A stretch of 64,000 bases of DNA from Acanthopleura granulata. Lineage: Eukaryota; Mollusca; Polyplacophora; Chitonida; Chitonidae. The translations under genes and the position numbers were made by a program. Position 1 is the stretch's first letter. Every line of letters begins with the position of its first letter. The stretch lies in contig JABBOT010000004.1 in NCBI GenBank assembly GCA_016165875.1, positions 18,787,672 to 18,851,671 on the forward strand. Reading direction: 5' to 3'. Below the pieces are notes generated by a model. It was given only the letters and a program-made list of their open reading frames with translations, ran no database searches and was not told where the DNA came from. Positions 21,500 through 33,860 of the stretch are shown here, one piece after another.

Positions 21500-22550
21500 G
21501 GACATAACATGCTGGTGAAATAAAAAAACACTTGTTTATCGTGAAACCACGTACACATGTACTAGCAGAACATGTACACTTAGACCTCTCCTAACTGTGG
21601 TTTATTTGCCTTACATGCATACATATTTGCCCGCATTTGTTTATGTCCAGTGTCTTAATTATCTGTAGCTGAAATAAAAGCACCTGAAATCCAAGAAACC
21701 ATTGGAAGTGCCGTTAAAATGAGAGGTATTGACTACCCAGTCGGCTATCAGCTGAGGATGCCATTAATGGCAGACAGGTTCATCTATTATCTACCCATAC
21801 ACTGCTAATTCCCAAGATGAGAAACGCCTCCACTCTTTCATAGAGAACCAGATACGAATTATGAAGCGTGACTGGCGCTTGACAAACGTATCATAATTCG
21901 TTACGCTCTGGGCAAATTAAACTAGGGTCAGCTGAAAAGCATTTTATTAGTTATTTCTTGTGGGTGATTTTCCACACACCATTCTTGGATATAAGAAAAT
22001 TCTGCATGACTAAAATCGGAACAAATTTAATTGCTTGATTAGCCTAGGCTTACTTTTGGATGTGTAGCCAACATATGAAGCTGAGTCTTGATGAAGCCTA
22101 AAATCACACAACTTCTGCATGACAATTAAAGCTGTACGAATGAATTTAGTCGTGGATCTTCACACTGAAAAACACACGCAATGAACTATATAGTAGAATT
22201 TTTATATCTGAGGTAAAATACGAAATATAAGGAAGGGGTGTGTGGGGTTATGATCGGCAAGAAGTATTGCTCCAATAGCTTCAAGCATAGATCACACCTA
22301 GTTTAAAGCACACAAAGGACAGCATGACCTCAGAATCTTGCCATCGCCTCGTTTTGTGTAAAGTAATTCGCCTAAAGCTGAATACCTCATGAGCATTTTT
22401 TAACATATGCGCCGCGTGGTAGCTCAATCCGTTCAATTTAAGCTGTACTCTTATATACGACAGTACTTAATCATTATATAAACAGTCATGCAGGAAGAGT
22501 TAAGAAGCATAATGATGTATCACCTGAAGTTGCTGTTTCAAAAAACTTTC
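21500..22550. other. Gene-free stretch
   Basis: AT-rich with no coding frame. Nothing specific seen apart from a short inverted pair ATACGAATTATGAAGCG / CGTATCATAATTCGTTACG at 21851-21906. Confidence 0.5.
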
Positions 22551-22559
22551 AATAAATAA

Positions 22560-23170
22560 GACATGCAAGCAAATATGTAATAAAGTACTGAACAAGGTAA
22601 TACAAGTGCCCGTTAAAAGTTACGACATAAAGACATGAACGTACCGAGAATATCCCGTTAATACCCAGTCAAAAGAGTGCCTTCAGAAGACTTGCCAGTG
22701 GCTGATTGAAGAAACACTCGGAAGTGTCCGCTAACAGCAAATGCCTATGCAATCAGGACAATTTACGTTGAAGATAAATGTTTTTACAACACAGATCTGC
22801 ACAAATCCCGTGCACATCGTGCAAATGCGCGAATGCCCATTTTTGATAAATTTAATCGCACCCATTCAAAAGTCTGTCGATGACATGTGCCAACACAACC
22901 ATGTAAATGTCCTTTAAATATATGTGCTAACACAAACATGCAAATGACAACTTAAGATTACTTAATCGCATGCAGACATGCAAATGTATGCTAAAAGTAA
23001 ATGTCAACATGCAAATGCCCGTTTAAAATTAACGGACATTTTTGTATGCATTTAACAAAAACGTATGCAGACAGTTACAAATGCCCTCGACATAGAAGTG
23101 CTCATTAAACATATCTCACAGTGGAGACATGCAAATGCTCGCTAAAGATAAATGCAAACCCAGACATTTA
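22560..23170 (+). repeat. Degenerate tandem repeat rich in ATGCAAAT octamers
   Basis: A loose array of units of the form ACATGCAAATG-(C/T)CC(G)CT-AAAG-TAAATG. The octamer ATGCAAAT occurs at about 22949, 22979, 23009 and 23129, with near matches between them. Unit length drifts around 30-60 bp. Confidence 0.6.
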
Positions 23171-23277
23171 AATGTCACTTGAGGACAGTACAAGCACTGT
23201 TATGAAAATGGCTATGAAACAAGCACTTACACCTCCACACATGAAAATGCCGACTCGGAACAAGAAATATACATCGC

Positions 23278-23289
23278 GGGGGGGGGGGG
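23278..23289. repeat. Poly-G run
   Basis: Twelve consecutive G residues inside a short frame that I do not regard as coding. Confidence 0.95.
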
Positions 23290-23689
23290 AGCTACTTATA
23301 TTTTGGGTGGAAAAGAGCCAAGGTCATAAAAGGAGGGGGTATGTTATTGGAATACTTTAGAACGTGAACTATGATTTATGGTGATTAAAAGAAAACATGT
23401 GTTCCTATATTAAAAACTGTTTTAACCCCAACTTAGAAAAGCAAGAACCACCCGCCCCAACCACACACTGATCTATGACGCAAGTTGTTCGGTCCATTTA
23501 GGGCAAATCTCAACACATATGCAGCTGACTGTCGAAGATAAGTGCCATTCAGACTGACGCTTGCAGAACAGTAGGGTCTGTTGCCTCAAGAATGTGGATT
23601 ATGCTCCCAGTTCTAAATTCGTGAGCGTACTCTGCTGAGTTCCACTGAAGTGAACATCATGTGTTGAGGACGGGTGAATGTGGACCGCG

Positions 23690-23971
23690 TACGTGCCCGA
23701 GACTCTATCTGGGACGTAATTTAACCACGGCTTTGTTCCCACGTTGACATTTAAGGGGCTGTCCGTTAAGAGCGAGCAGCTCGCCCGTCACCCGTGTAAA
23801 TCAACATCGGTCAAGACGGATAACGCGAGGAAGGTGCCTCATTAGTTCGCCAAACAACAGTCAGACTGTGTCGTCACTAGCCCTCCCCTCAACTTTTCCC
23901 GGCCTTCTCCCGCTTCCTCCTTCGTCACTGAGGTACACTGAACTCGAACTCGTCATTCGAACGATATACAG
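23690..23971 (+). promoter_or_regulatory. CpG-rich promoter and non-coding first exon candidate
   Basis: A CpG-dense, GC-richer island in AT-rich surroundings, ending in a strong splice donor ATACAG|GTAAGG after 23971. No ATG-led frame of note lies in it, so it fits a 5' untranslated exon of a plus-strand gene. The next candidate exon is the short membrane-like frame at 26180. Confidence 0.4.
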
Positions 23972-23979
23972 GTAAGGTG

Positions 23980-26160
23980 AACCACTTACTTTCACACGTA
24001 GCAACGGGCCTTAGGGACAGTGTCTGCAGTTCTGTAGATAAAATGTTACAGGGATAGTTGAAAGTTTTTGTCTTAAGACAATGATATGGTTTTGACGGAG
24101 ATTCCCCAGTGGTGCAGAGTAATTTGTTTTTCTTTCGTTTGATGGAGCATAACCTTTCAAACGTAAAAAAGTAGATTAATTAATGTTTACTCATTTGGGG
24201 AACATTTGAACTCGATTTAGTAAACTTTTGTTTTCATTTGAACCGTTGGTGAACATTTGATAACTGTCAAACTGCCGTCGCTGTCCTTGTGTCGCTGTGT
24301 TGAAGTCAGCCATTATTCGTATGCGTAAAGACTGTTTACTCTATAGGGATTAAAAAGTACAAAGTGAAATATGATAAGGTATAATCAGTAGTGTATATCT
24401 TGCTGAGACTGTGAGTATCAGAATCACATCGCACAAGTATTCCCATCGACCAGATGCATGCTGTATTACTTTTGTCGTGTCAAGGGTTTTAATAGCCTTT
24501 TGTACGTCGATCGTGCAGAATGTTCGAGACGTATATAAACGTGCCCAACACAGCTACATTGGGTAGTGGTAGCTGAGGTGAAGATATATGTATTTAGGTT
24601 GGGCCGGGGAATATCACACAGTAATACGTATATATCAGAACATTACAAGTTACAAATGTTCAACAAAACTGGACAAACTTGCATGTGAATCTTTTCATTT
24701 CGTATTCCTCACGTGTTAGCAACTGTAGTAAAACATAATATATGAATACAAATGTAGAGGCAAGCTTCTTTGCTTTCGTCAGGCAATTTAAAAAGTTTTC
24801 CATAGGTTCGGTAACACGTCAGTATGGATTACCTGGTCGTACATAATGCGGTAGACCGACCAAACGTCCGCGGTGTCGATTACTTTGTGGATTGGTATTT
24901 TCGGCAACTGAACGCTTTCTTATAGCCATCTTATATATAGCTCCTATCACTGAGAACACCATCGCTGAGAACAGGTTTTGTAGCTTGCTCAAGATACACT
25001 TATATCCGAAGTCATGGTAACCGTGCAGGGTGAATCTTAACAGTCTTTCTGTGTACAAATGCTTGGCTGATCAGCGAGTTCGGGGAACGCAAGTACTGCT
25101 GATTTCTAGACCCTACGGCTCAGCTTGGCGGAAATAGTGAGTTATAATTAGCAATTTCTGTTAACCCAGAATATAGTCAATTATGTAACCTTGTTTCTTA
25201 ACACTTTCTATCTCGAAACGCCGTTGATTTTGTTATACCGCTGTTCATGTACCAAAGAATGTTCATGGTAACCTCAACAGCTGGCAGACTACGTCATTTT
25301 CAGACAGATTGTAAGAGAATTGCAGCACTAGGCGTTTCCATATCAGTTCGTGTATTTTCCCATGCCGGTGTTTATTACTGAGGCTTGAGTTGTTGGCGTT
25401 CAGTGGTTGTGTGGAATAATCATGTTTACAGTCATACATACAAGGCTGCTCGATTGAGGTGTACCCCGAAACATGCAGAGTGAAGCACACCATGCTTTTT
25501 TCTTTCTTTTTTTTTGTCACAAAAGACTAATTCCTCCAGTGCATGTTGGCATATATAGATGCATGACTAATAACTATGCTAGTAACATTTTGCTTTTCAA
25601 GAGCCGGTGAAATTGATTTCGGAATTACAAACTGTCCAAGTTCATGAAACGTTGGGAATGTTTTTCCTTCATTTATTATTGGTAGAGTGTCCCCGAATGA
25701 GGTCATCACTGCCCTTGTTAACATATACGCAATACCCCATATTTCGAAAACGCGACATTGTTCTGTACAGTGGGTTATGAACAGCACCATCCGTTTGCTA
25801 TGAATTCGATCGGATGAACATTTAGGTAACAAAAATTGCTATGCTCGTGAGTCTATATGACAAAAAGAGAACACAGGGATCGTGTGACATTACTTCGGAA
25901 ACGGGTGATTTCTTGGGTTACAAGAATAACGCCTTAATAAAACTGATAGCATGACGACACTTTCGATTTTCTCCAGGAGAAAATTTTTGCTGGCTTCTAA
26001 CCGTGATAAGTCGGTTATTCAACATCGAAAAAAGAAAAAAAAGTGCACTTTTTTAAATCCTTGCATGGCACACTTTATCGATATACATGTTCTGTAAACA
26101 TATCTACATCTGATATACTGTTTACATATACCTTACAAATAACATCTTTATAAGTACAGT
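23980..26160. other. Intergenic or intronic stretch
   Basis: Several minus-strand frames of 60-100 codons (24819-25832) show no domain or splice context. I see no gene here. Confidence 0.4.
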
Positions 26161-26179
26161 TGTACCTTTCAGCGCACAT

Positions 26180-26374
26180 ATGGAGGAAACTAGGGATGAT
26201 AAACCGCAGCTACAGTTATCTGAGCACGATTGGCTGGTCATCCTGATTTTTTTCACGATGTCCGTAACAATTACGAGCGGTTATTCCTTCGACCCACGGA
26301 AGTCAAGAGACTGTCGACATTATCCGTGTAGTTTGGGCGCAGAAGAGAACCTGCACGTATTGTCTGTAAACTAG
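26180..26374 (+). CDS. Candidate first coding exon of a membrane protein
   Basis: A TACCTTTCAG acceptor-like site just upstream is followed by ATG at 26180. The frame has an acidic start (MEETRDDKPQLQLSEHDW) and then a hydrophobic helix (LVILIFFTMSVTITSG). A start like this followed by a first membrane helix is common in sodium/solute symporters, but the piece is too short to name. A possible donor (TCC|GTAACA) lies inside the helix; otherwise the frame runs to a stop at 26374. No downstream exon was identified. Confidence 0.25.
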   Translation: MEETRDDKPQLQLSEHDWLVILIFFTMSVTITSGYSFDPRKSRDCRHYPCSLGAEENLHVLSVN

Positions 26375-26959
26375 GTGATGAATACTTGTTAATGACATGG
26401 TTTTAACGCCGAAAAGTTAAGTACATTTTTGTGTCGTCACGTATTGTAGAGAACTGTGTTGAGGAGTTAGGCACTGTTGTAAATGTTTTACCTACTTGGT
26501 CTACATCGATGTATGACGGACGTTTGTCTGTTGAAATATGACAACAGGATTATAAAACTACTTGATCTGATCAACGTGCACACGAACTGAGTAGACACAG
26601 GAAGCCTTATACTTCGATGTTAAACTAGGCTAAGATATACATAGCTTTATATATTCATGTTTCCCCGTACTTAGTAGTACTTGTGCTTTTGACAGCCAAA
26701 ACACTATAACAACATTTCAGACTGACTGCTTCTCTTTGAACGAATCCGCCCTGTTTTCTTTTTGTTTTGTTTTTTTTTTCTTTTTCTTTCTTTTTTTTTA
26801 AATTGTTTTCGAAACTGGTATTCGGATTATTGACGCGGAACGTCCATTTTGGTTAATGGCTGATACACGACTGTTGGTTTCGAGGCCTAGTTTTCACTCG
26901 CTTGTTTTTAATTCCAACAAGTGATCTATTAATACATTAGGATATTCCGTGCACGCACG

Positions 26960-27245
26960 AGGGGGTTAGCGCAATCACAAAGGAGCGCAGTGACAAAGGA
27001 GCCTCTCACCAAAGTGGTCGCTGTGAGTTCAAGTCCTGCTCATGCTGGCTTCCTCTCCGGTCGTACGTGGAATAGTCTGCCAGCGAATGACAGTTGGTAT
27101 AGGAATGTCGATTTCGACGCGTAGGTTCTATGTTTTACTCTTGTGATCATTATTGTGTATGTTGATTGTTATATATATTCTTCCTGGAAATATGACATTG
27201 AGATTGAATGGATTGGAATGAGTCGGAATGAATGAATAAAGAAAA
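26960..27245 (+). repeat. tRNA-derived SINE
   Basis: The head contains GGGTTAGCGCAATCACAAAG, GTGAGTTCAAGTCCTGCTCA (B-box-like) and TGGCTTCCTCTCCGGTCGTA. An unrelated body and a simple (GGAATGA)-like tail ending AATGAATAAAGAAAA follow. The head is shared with the inverted fragment at 1892-1990. Confidence 0.7.
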
Positions 27246-28012
27246 ATGTAGATCGAGTTCAGTCCCATATCGGTCTAGAATTTCGGTCACCTCGTGACCG
27301 TGCATACAAACGTTCGGCTTCTGACGAATTTGTTATGTAAATCACTGAGAACTCAGCATACATTTACATGTATATCAGTATATGGTGTGTATTTTGTACA
27401 CGTTGCCGCCTGGTATGCAGTGTAATTACGCTAATTAATATCTGAAGAGTAAATATACGAATTAGATATTCAAGAAACCATCAATGTTCTAAAGCTGAAT
27501 ATGGTGAGTGGCTAAATCAACTGCTACTCATTTTTGTTTCATAGGACCATATCTTTACGAGGGATAGTTTTGTTGTGAAATAGGTCTAAGGCTTGTTATA
27601 TTTAGTGTCACGATACATCAGTTTTCAATAACAGTATTATCGTTGTTAGGATCACTTTTCCGGGTATCGCACAGGTTCTAGTGCTGAAAATAAACCACTG
27701 GCTAATACAACTCCGAATTTCGCTTCGTGAAATGTCAAAAGTCTAGGCCAATCGACCAACAAGCCTCTCACAAAGTATACGGCAGGTGACGGACCTGTTA
27801 GACTTGACGTTGAACATGCATTACGTCTCTTTTGATCAAGAATGACACAACTCCATCAGATGAATAATCAGATAAGCAGATGTCTTTTAGAAAGTGAATT
27901 TAAGTAACAGTATAAGCGTAATTAGGGATTACAGTTTTACCATTCACATTGCATATTTTTTATGTTATTGTGTATACATATGTTAAATGGGATGACTACA
28001 CATACAGGACTT

Positions 28013-28270
28013 TGAGTAATTCTAGATCAATGGCGTGTAATAAATTTCATTTAACATCACTGTGTTACAAAATTCGACTTCAGCCTTGCAGCTAAATGAT
28101 GTGTAAGTTATTAATTCTTAAACACTTACGTGAACAGTTAGAATAAAACCTTAACTGAGGTAAATTGACCTAAGGCCGGATTTCACAGGTAACGTGTGAC
28201 CATTTGCCCACCAACACATTGTCGTCGCTGCTCTGGTTTTACGCTCTGTGCTGTATTCTATTATATTCTG
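28013..28270 (+). repeat. Dispersed repeat family R1, longest copy
   Basis: Begins TTGAGTAATTCTAGATCA and includes CTTAAACACTTACGTGAACA, CTTAACTGAGGTAAATTGAC, GGCCGGATTTCACAGGTAAC and GTCGTCGCTGCTCTGG. Each block reappears in the copies near 3776, 5619, 42600 and 43110. Confidence 0.65.
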
Positions 28271-28919
28271 ATTGTTCTGGATTTTTAACACCATAAAGAT
28301 CTGCAGCTGGTCTTTCAGTTGGAAATAGTATGAGTCTAAAAATATTTTCAGAACATGTAGCGGTTGAAACAGATAAACGACTACTATTGCATGTTCTGTA
28401 TACAGTACTCAGTGGATGTAAAAAACAAAGTAAGGCAAACGTACTGTTTTTTGTAGCAGTTGGTAGCTTATTACAGTCCTTTGAGCATCACAATATTACC
28501 TTCATTCAGCAAGATTTAAGGTGGTATTGTGGTAATTGTTAGTGCATATGTATATATGTTCATAACAGCGTCTGTAGGGAGAAGAAATAGAATTGTAATA
28601 ACTCATTCAATGCCTTCTCTGAGAACTGTTCAACGCCGTTTTGCGAGAAAACTGCATATCACAGCCAGCAATTACTTACACAGTTCATCATTAAATCACT
28701 TAAGCCGCTTGCTGGTGTAAATGTTTCGTCCACCTGTGATTCCCTTAGCCACCCCAATGGAGATGTATTGAAATGCAGATCATTTTTATCCCTAGAACCC
28801 CTGATCCGATTGTATTGAAAATTGATAGGCATATGTAGAACTACTTTGGGGGCAAGTCCTTCAAAACTGTGGCAGCTCGTTATAGGTCATCATAGGTTTA
28901 TAAAAAACAAAAGTAAAAC

Positions 28920-28934
28920 AAAAAAAAAAAAAAA
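28920..28934. repeat. Poly-A run
   Basis: About 15 A residues after an A-rich stretch, possibly a retroposon tail. Confidence 0.7.
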
Positions 28935-29174
28935 GACGATGCGTACTTTGTTTAAATGTGCACTGTTTCTTTAAATGTAATACAAATTATAGGGATCTCG
29001 ATGAAGAACAAAGAGCTTAACTTCCTTTTTTTCTGTATTTAGGCCTAATTATGTGGAATTAAAATCAAATTCAAAGAAATCTGCTTTCACTGCATGCAGA
29101 GTGTCAGTGTGAATAATCCCTACTTGGATAGTGTATATACCAAATGATCCTGAATATGGCGTATACATATCTCG

Positions 29175-29450
29175 CCCCGTAGCCTTCTTTAGCTCCCTTG
29201 TGCTGTGTGATGATTTCAATCAGCGTCACAAGTTATTACTGCAAAACTAGTGTCAAGTATATTCGGTCAATCGCCTTGACTCTAAGTTTCTTTAATTTTA
29301 GCAGAAGTGCGCCTCTCGTGTTAGTAAATACACACGGAACGTCAAGAATCTCTGGAAATGCGTCTAGCTCTACTTAAACTGGTGCTAGGTGCTGTATTTT
29401 CATTGTGTTGAGTATGATCGCCACGTTGGATATATGAACAGTTGCAATCA
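29175..29450 (+). repeat. Dispersed repeat family R2, copy 1
   Basis: Shares GTGCTGTGTGATGATTTCA, AGAATCTCTGGAA, GATCGCCACGTTGGATAT and GAACAGTTGCAATCAA, in the same order, with 50155-50475. Confidence 0.6.
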
Positions 29451-29970
29451 AAGCGCAACTGAAATACATATTTGATTTTCGACACAGTATATACTGAATT
29501 GGTGGGACTAGTTCAATGAATCTGTAGATAATTTTCCAAAAGCAGTTTACGTGACTCACTCACAGTTTATTTATTTTTTTCCAATTTAATGCAATCGTCT
29601 CATGAAGTGTCTGTGTTAATCATACTCGTCTCTCTTTGCCGCCATTTAACTGTCTGGGTTAACATACACCAATCAGTATTCGGTTCCGTCTTAGGAAGGT
29701 CTTCTGTCAGCTAGTGCAGGTCATACTTTGACACCGATACGTGTTCTTTGATTGCAGAGTCCTGTCAGGCACAGGTCGGGTCAAAAGAACCCACGCTGTT
29801 CACGGCTTTTAGTGAACAAAAAGACACGACCTTTTTCCAGACACAAGATCTCCACATCACAGAATTTTTCACACCATCGATGAGGCCTTGTACCTGTTTA
29901 CCGAATCATTAGTGTATTTTACCAGTTAGAAGAATAACCAAATGAAAATGTGAAGGTCTAGATACGCACA

Positions 29971-30246
29971 TTGTACATACGAGAGAGATTCCCCAAATTC
30001 ACTCCTCTAAGCGACGTAAACCTCAAAACAATGTGGTCTTTGTTCTTTCAAGCGAATAAAAGAGGCTTATTCATCCAAAACAAGTATCTGATGAATCGAA
30101 AGCACAACAGCACTTGTAATAAACCCAAGACGAAAACATTAGACATAAGAAATGTGCATTCAACACCAGCCCCGGGTGAAAATATCACGCCTATATCAAG
30201 CATTCCACAGGATACATGGACAAAACTTGTAAAAAAGTTTCCATAA
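29971..30246 (+). CDS. Candidate terminal exon, unknown protein
   Basis: An open frame of up to 91 codons has balanced, protein-like composition (ERFPKFTPLSDVNLKTMWSL, ..SSIPQDTWTKLVKKFP). Its stop is followed 23 bp later by AATAAA (30269-30274), as expected for a short 3' UTR. There is no convincing upstream acceptor or partner exon, and I recognise no family. It may be a retroposed fragment. Confidence 0.25.
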   Translation: MYIRERFPKFTPLSDVNLKTMWSLFFQANKRGLFIQNKYLMNRKHNSTCNKPKTKTLDIRNVHSTPAPGENITPISSIPQDTWTKLVKKFP

Positions 30247-30299
30247 AACATACTTTTGCTTTATCTGTAATAAAAATTAAAGTTGATTCCCGCATTTAA

Positions 30300-33200
30300 T
30301 CAACATGTTTAAACAAATGGCTGTAAATTGCTCCTCAATTACTTTTTCCATTAGGTGAAATGTAAGAGTGTGTAAGTTAATTAAAAAAGGATGTACTTCC
30401 CAGCTGGATATACAGTGAGGCTTCATGGCTTGCATCTCACGAATTGTCATAACTGCGCACAAACCCAGTTTACATGTGCACAAACAGAATTTGCATGTAC
30501 ACATTCTTCAACCAAGCCAAGTTTATAGATAGTTACATAAATATTTATGTATCTGTAGTATGGAGCTATATACATGCAACCTTCAATGTGTTAATCCTAC
30601 TACTGACAAGACTAGATCTGGAGTGGAGGGCCCACTTTCAAAAGTGTCGTAAATCTTTGTTATATGTGGATAAGTCGCTACAGTATGAAATGGATGTGCG
30701 ACATTTTATGACATGACATCTTGCCTACCTGAAATTTGATCTGCAATTGATTGTTTTACAAAATTACAAGGAAAGGATTAAAATATTATTCATGAACATT
30801 GCATTCATTTACTTTTGCTTGATTGTTGGAAAGTGTCCTTTAGTAACAACAGGAAAGATATCATGGATTTTGACAAAACTTCATAAATCCGTCAAAATTC
30901 TGCATTTCTCATTGGAGACATGGACGGGGATAACAGGCTATGCTATGCTCATCTTAATATACTATACACACACAAAAGTTAAAGCAACGTGATTATATGT
31001 GTTTCAGAACTCCCATTAGCTTCAAGAGAATAATGAAAAGACACCGAAGGTTGCTTCGTTCCTCACGTGGGAGATAGCCACTTACGTATAAGTCACCACA
31101 CATCCTTTAACATAGACATGTTTAGCACATCAATGTCGAGAAGCGTATGATCCTGTCAAAGGGTGAAACAAAAAGACCCTTGCAATTGCCCCATTGTGGT
31201 ACAGAAGTGAGGTGTATGTTTTTTTCATCCTGAAAAACAGAAAACTTTACTTGAATCTAAAGTACAATTACTATATACCTCTGCAAAAAAATGGAGTGAT
31301 GTGACTTATATTTTTTATTTAGTAAAAGCCAAAAGTAGGGTCAAAGACAGTTTCGTAGGGCTACATTAAGGGAAGGTACTTTCAGGTGAGTATGAGTTTA
31401 CCTTCCAGACAAATATCCGACATAGGCCCTGTTATATAGTAACCATAAAATTACTTTGTAAGACCAGACTTGTTTAAAATCCAACTGCCATCTGGCGGGA
31501 AAACAGATTAGTCGATGCATTTTAGACTCACAATTAGCAACGAATATTTTTTTAGCTGGCCTATTTCGTCGGTTAGACTGGTTGTGTAACAACTTCAACC
31601 TGCATACCAGGTAAGCACCTGCGTCAGTTCGTCGAAGATTTGTCACCGTGAGCAAGTTGGTAATCGACCAGAGCAACAGGGGGACGATTTCGAAACTACT
31701 TACAATGCTACCACCGATGCAATGTTAACATATATTTTCTCACTCTAACAATGTATATACTATTCCAAAACTAACATAAGAATTATTCTCCTCTGATGGT
31801 ACAACTGGTCAAAGTTAGAGGATTTGGCTCATAGAATAAGGCTAACAAGATTTAAAATACATCCAACCAGCTTCCAACGTTCAAAACAATGCACTCTTAG
31901 CTAAAATGGTTTCAGTATACACCCATAATGGGTGTAAATGGCTTGTACCACTATTTTGTAAAATGTTTGGATTTGATGATGACATCACTTTTTGAGTAGC
32001 ATGAAATATTATGTCTGCTGCAATCTTAATCCTGTAATTATTTGGTACTGGTACTGTATTTCTTTTTAACCAGTCTGTTCTTATGATAAGCTACAATTTG
32101 GCAAATTTTCATTTACTGAAAACTACACAATATATGTCAGCCTAGCACCTTGTTCAAACGCTTAGTAGTTGTTAAACGACACAACGTAATGTCTCGACTT
32201 CCAGTCAGTAACTTGCATAACAAATCATGGAAACTAGATGTACCGCAAAAGAAGTTCTTACTTAATTTTAAAAACAGGAATTCTTTTGTAACAGATTTAA
32301 CACTCTTTTTCGCTAGCACAATTATGTCCTAATGGCCTGCTAAAGGAAACTCTTACATTTTAACTCTTATTTTAACTCTTACAAAAAGTTTAACAACCAT
32401 ATATGCATATGTAGCTGGTAAACATAGCTAAAGAATACTTAAATGAAGGACATTAATCATATTAGTTATCATCACAGTGGAGGACTTGGTATGGATTTTA
32501 TGAAATTACATTTCATTGTGGTTATATATAGTTTCAGTTGGAATGTATTATTTGAATATCCCAAGAATACAAAGATTAGAGTGGAAAGTGATACAGCTCA
32601 AAATCAGCAAAATATCATCAGGCATACATTTTTTAGTTTTGGTTTTGTAACTTGTTTCTGTTTCTTAAAGGAGTGCCTAATAATGGATGCACTCTTAACT
32701 AACACTAGACAATAGACAGCAAAAAACAACTTGCGTTGGTTCCTGCTCCATTTTGCCTATATATCATAGTAACACCCTTGTAGCACACTGAATACACCCT
32801 TTAAAGTTGTATTCATGGATAAACATGGTGCTTTTAGTAAATTCACATCCATTTAACACCATTTAAAAGAGTGTAGACTTTATTTCATTCATGTTTGAAG
32901 TGGAATTAAATTAGTCGAATCTAAAGTTATTTTACAGAAAAACAATTAAAATCTGTATAACAATAAGTTTCTACTGATAGATTTTCTTGTACAGCACTTT
33001 CAGTTGTCAGCTAGATTTAAAGGTGTTTTATGGTAAATTTTATGCCATGTTGTACAATATACCTTACGTGTACATCGTGAATCAAACATTTTCTAGGCGA
33101 TTTAAGCTCTTCCAATGGTAAGTTGAATCATTGTTCATATAGGTTGTTATGGGGTGATCTGAACTATGTATTGTTGTATTGTATGAAAATAACTCTCTCC

Positions 33201-33830
33201 TGCATGAACTATCAGAGAGTGTAAACAGATCAAGTGATGTTCAAGATGTTACGGATTTGCAGTGCAATATTTCTTTGAACGTGTGACAGATTTTGTAAAT
33301 ATAAACCTGTTCTTAGTGCATGTAGGTATGTCAAGCACGTCAGGATCTATACTGTTATTCGGAGACCAACTTGCGATAAGGTTATGTAAAGGCCTACCCT
33401 GGTCACCAGCAATAACAATCCAATGCGTTTTTAGTAATGCTGTGGGTCGAAAATTTTTTCATTGTGTTTAAACAATAACCTGTTCTGCTGGACTAAATGC
33501 TGTCAAAATTTTGTGGTGTCCTATTAACTTATCATACAAACAAATCTGAACCTTAGAAACTAACTTTGCAATTCGTGTTGCACTTGTTATTTTGTTGCTA
33601 AATGCAAACCTGGAATATACAGACGCTAAAGGTAAATATCTAGAACTTCACATACATACAATATGAATGTCATTAAACTGGTGCTCTCTGGTACCCTAGT
33701 GGTCTAAAGTAGAGAACCACTGACTAATTGCAATGGCAGCTTTAATGTTCAGAAAATAGAATGGAGCAAAAAATCATGTGAAGTGGGTTTTCCAATGTAA
33801 CACTTATATTGTCACATTTATATTTATACT
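30300..33830. other. Gene-free stretch
   Basis: AT-rich intergenic DNA. Frames up to 90 codons occur but carry no recognisable domain and have no splice-site pairs I can support. Confidence 0.45.
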
Positions 33831-33860
33831 TTCAGATTGCTCTCCAGGGAAAAAACAAGC

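Noticed and set aside
24819..25832. Three successive minus-strand frames
   Set aside because: No domains, different frames, no splice sites; they look like chance frames in repeat-like DNA.
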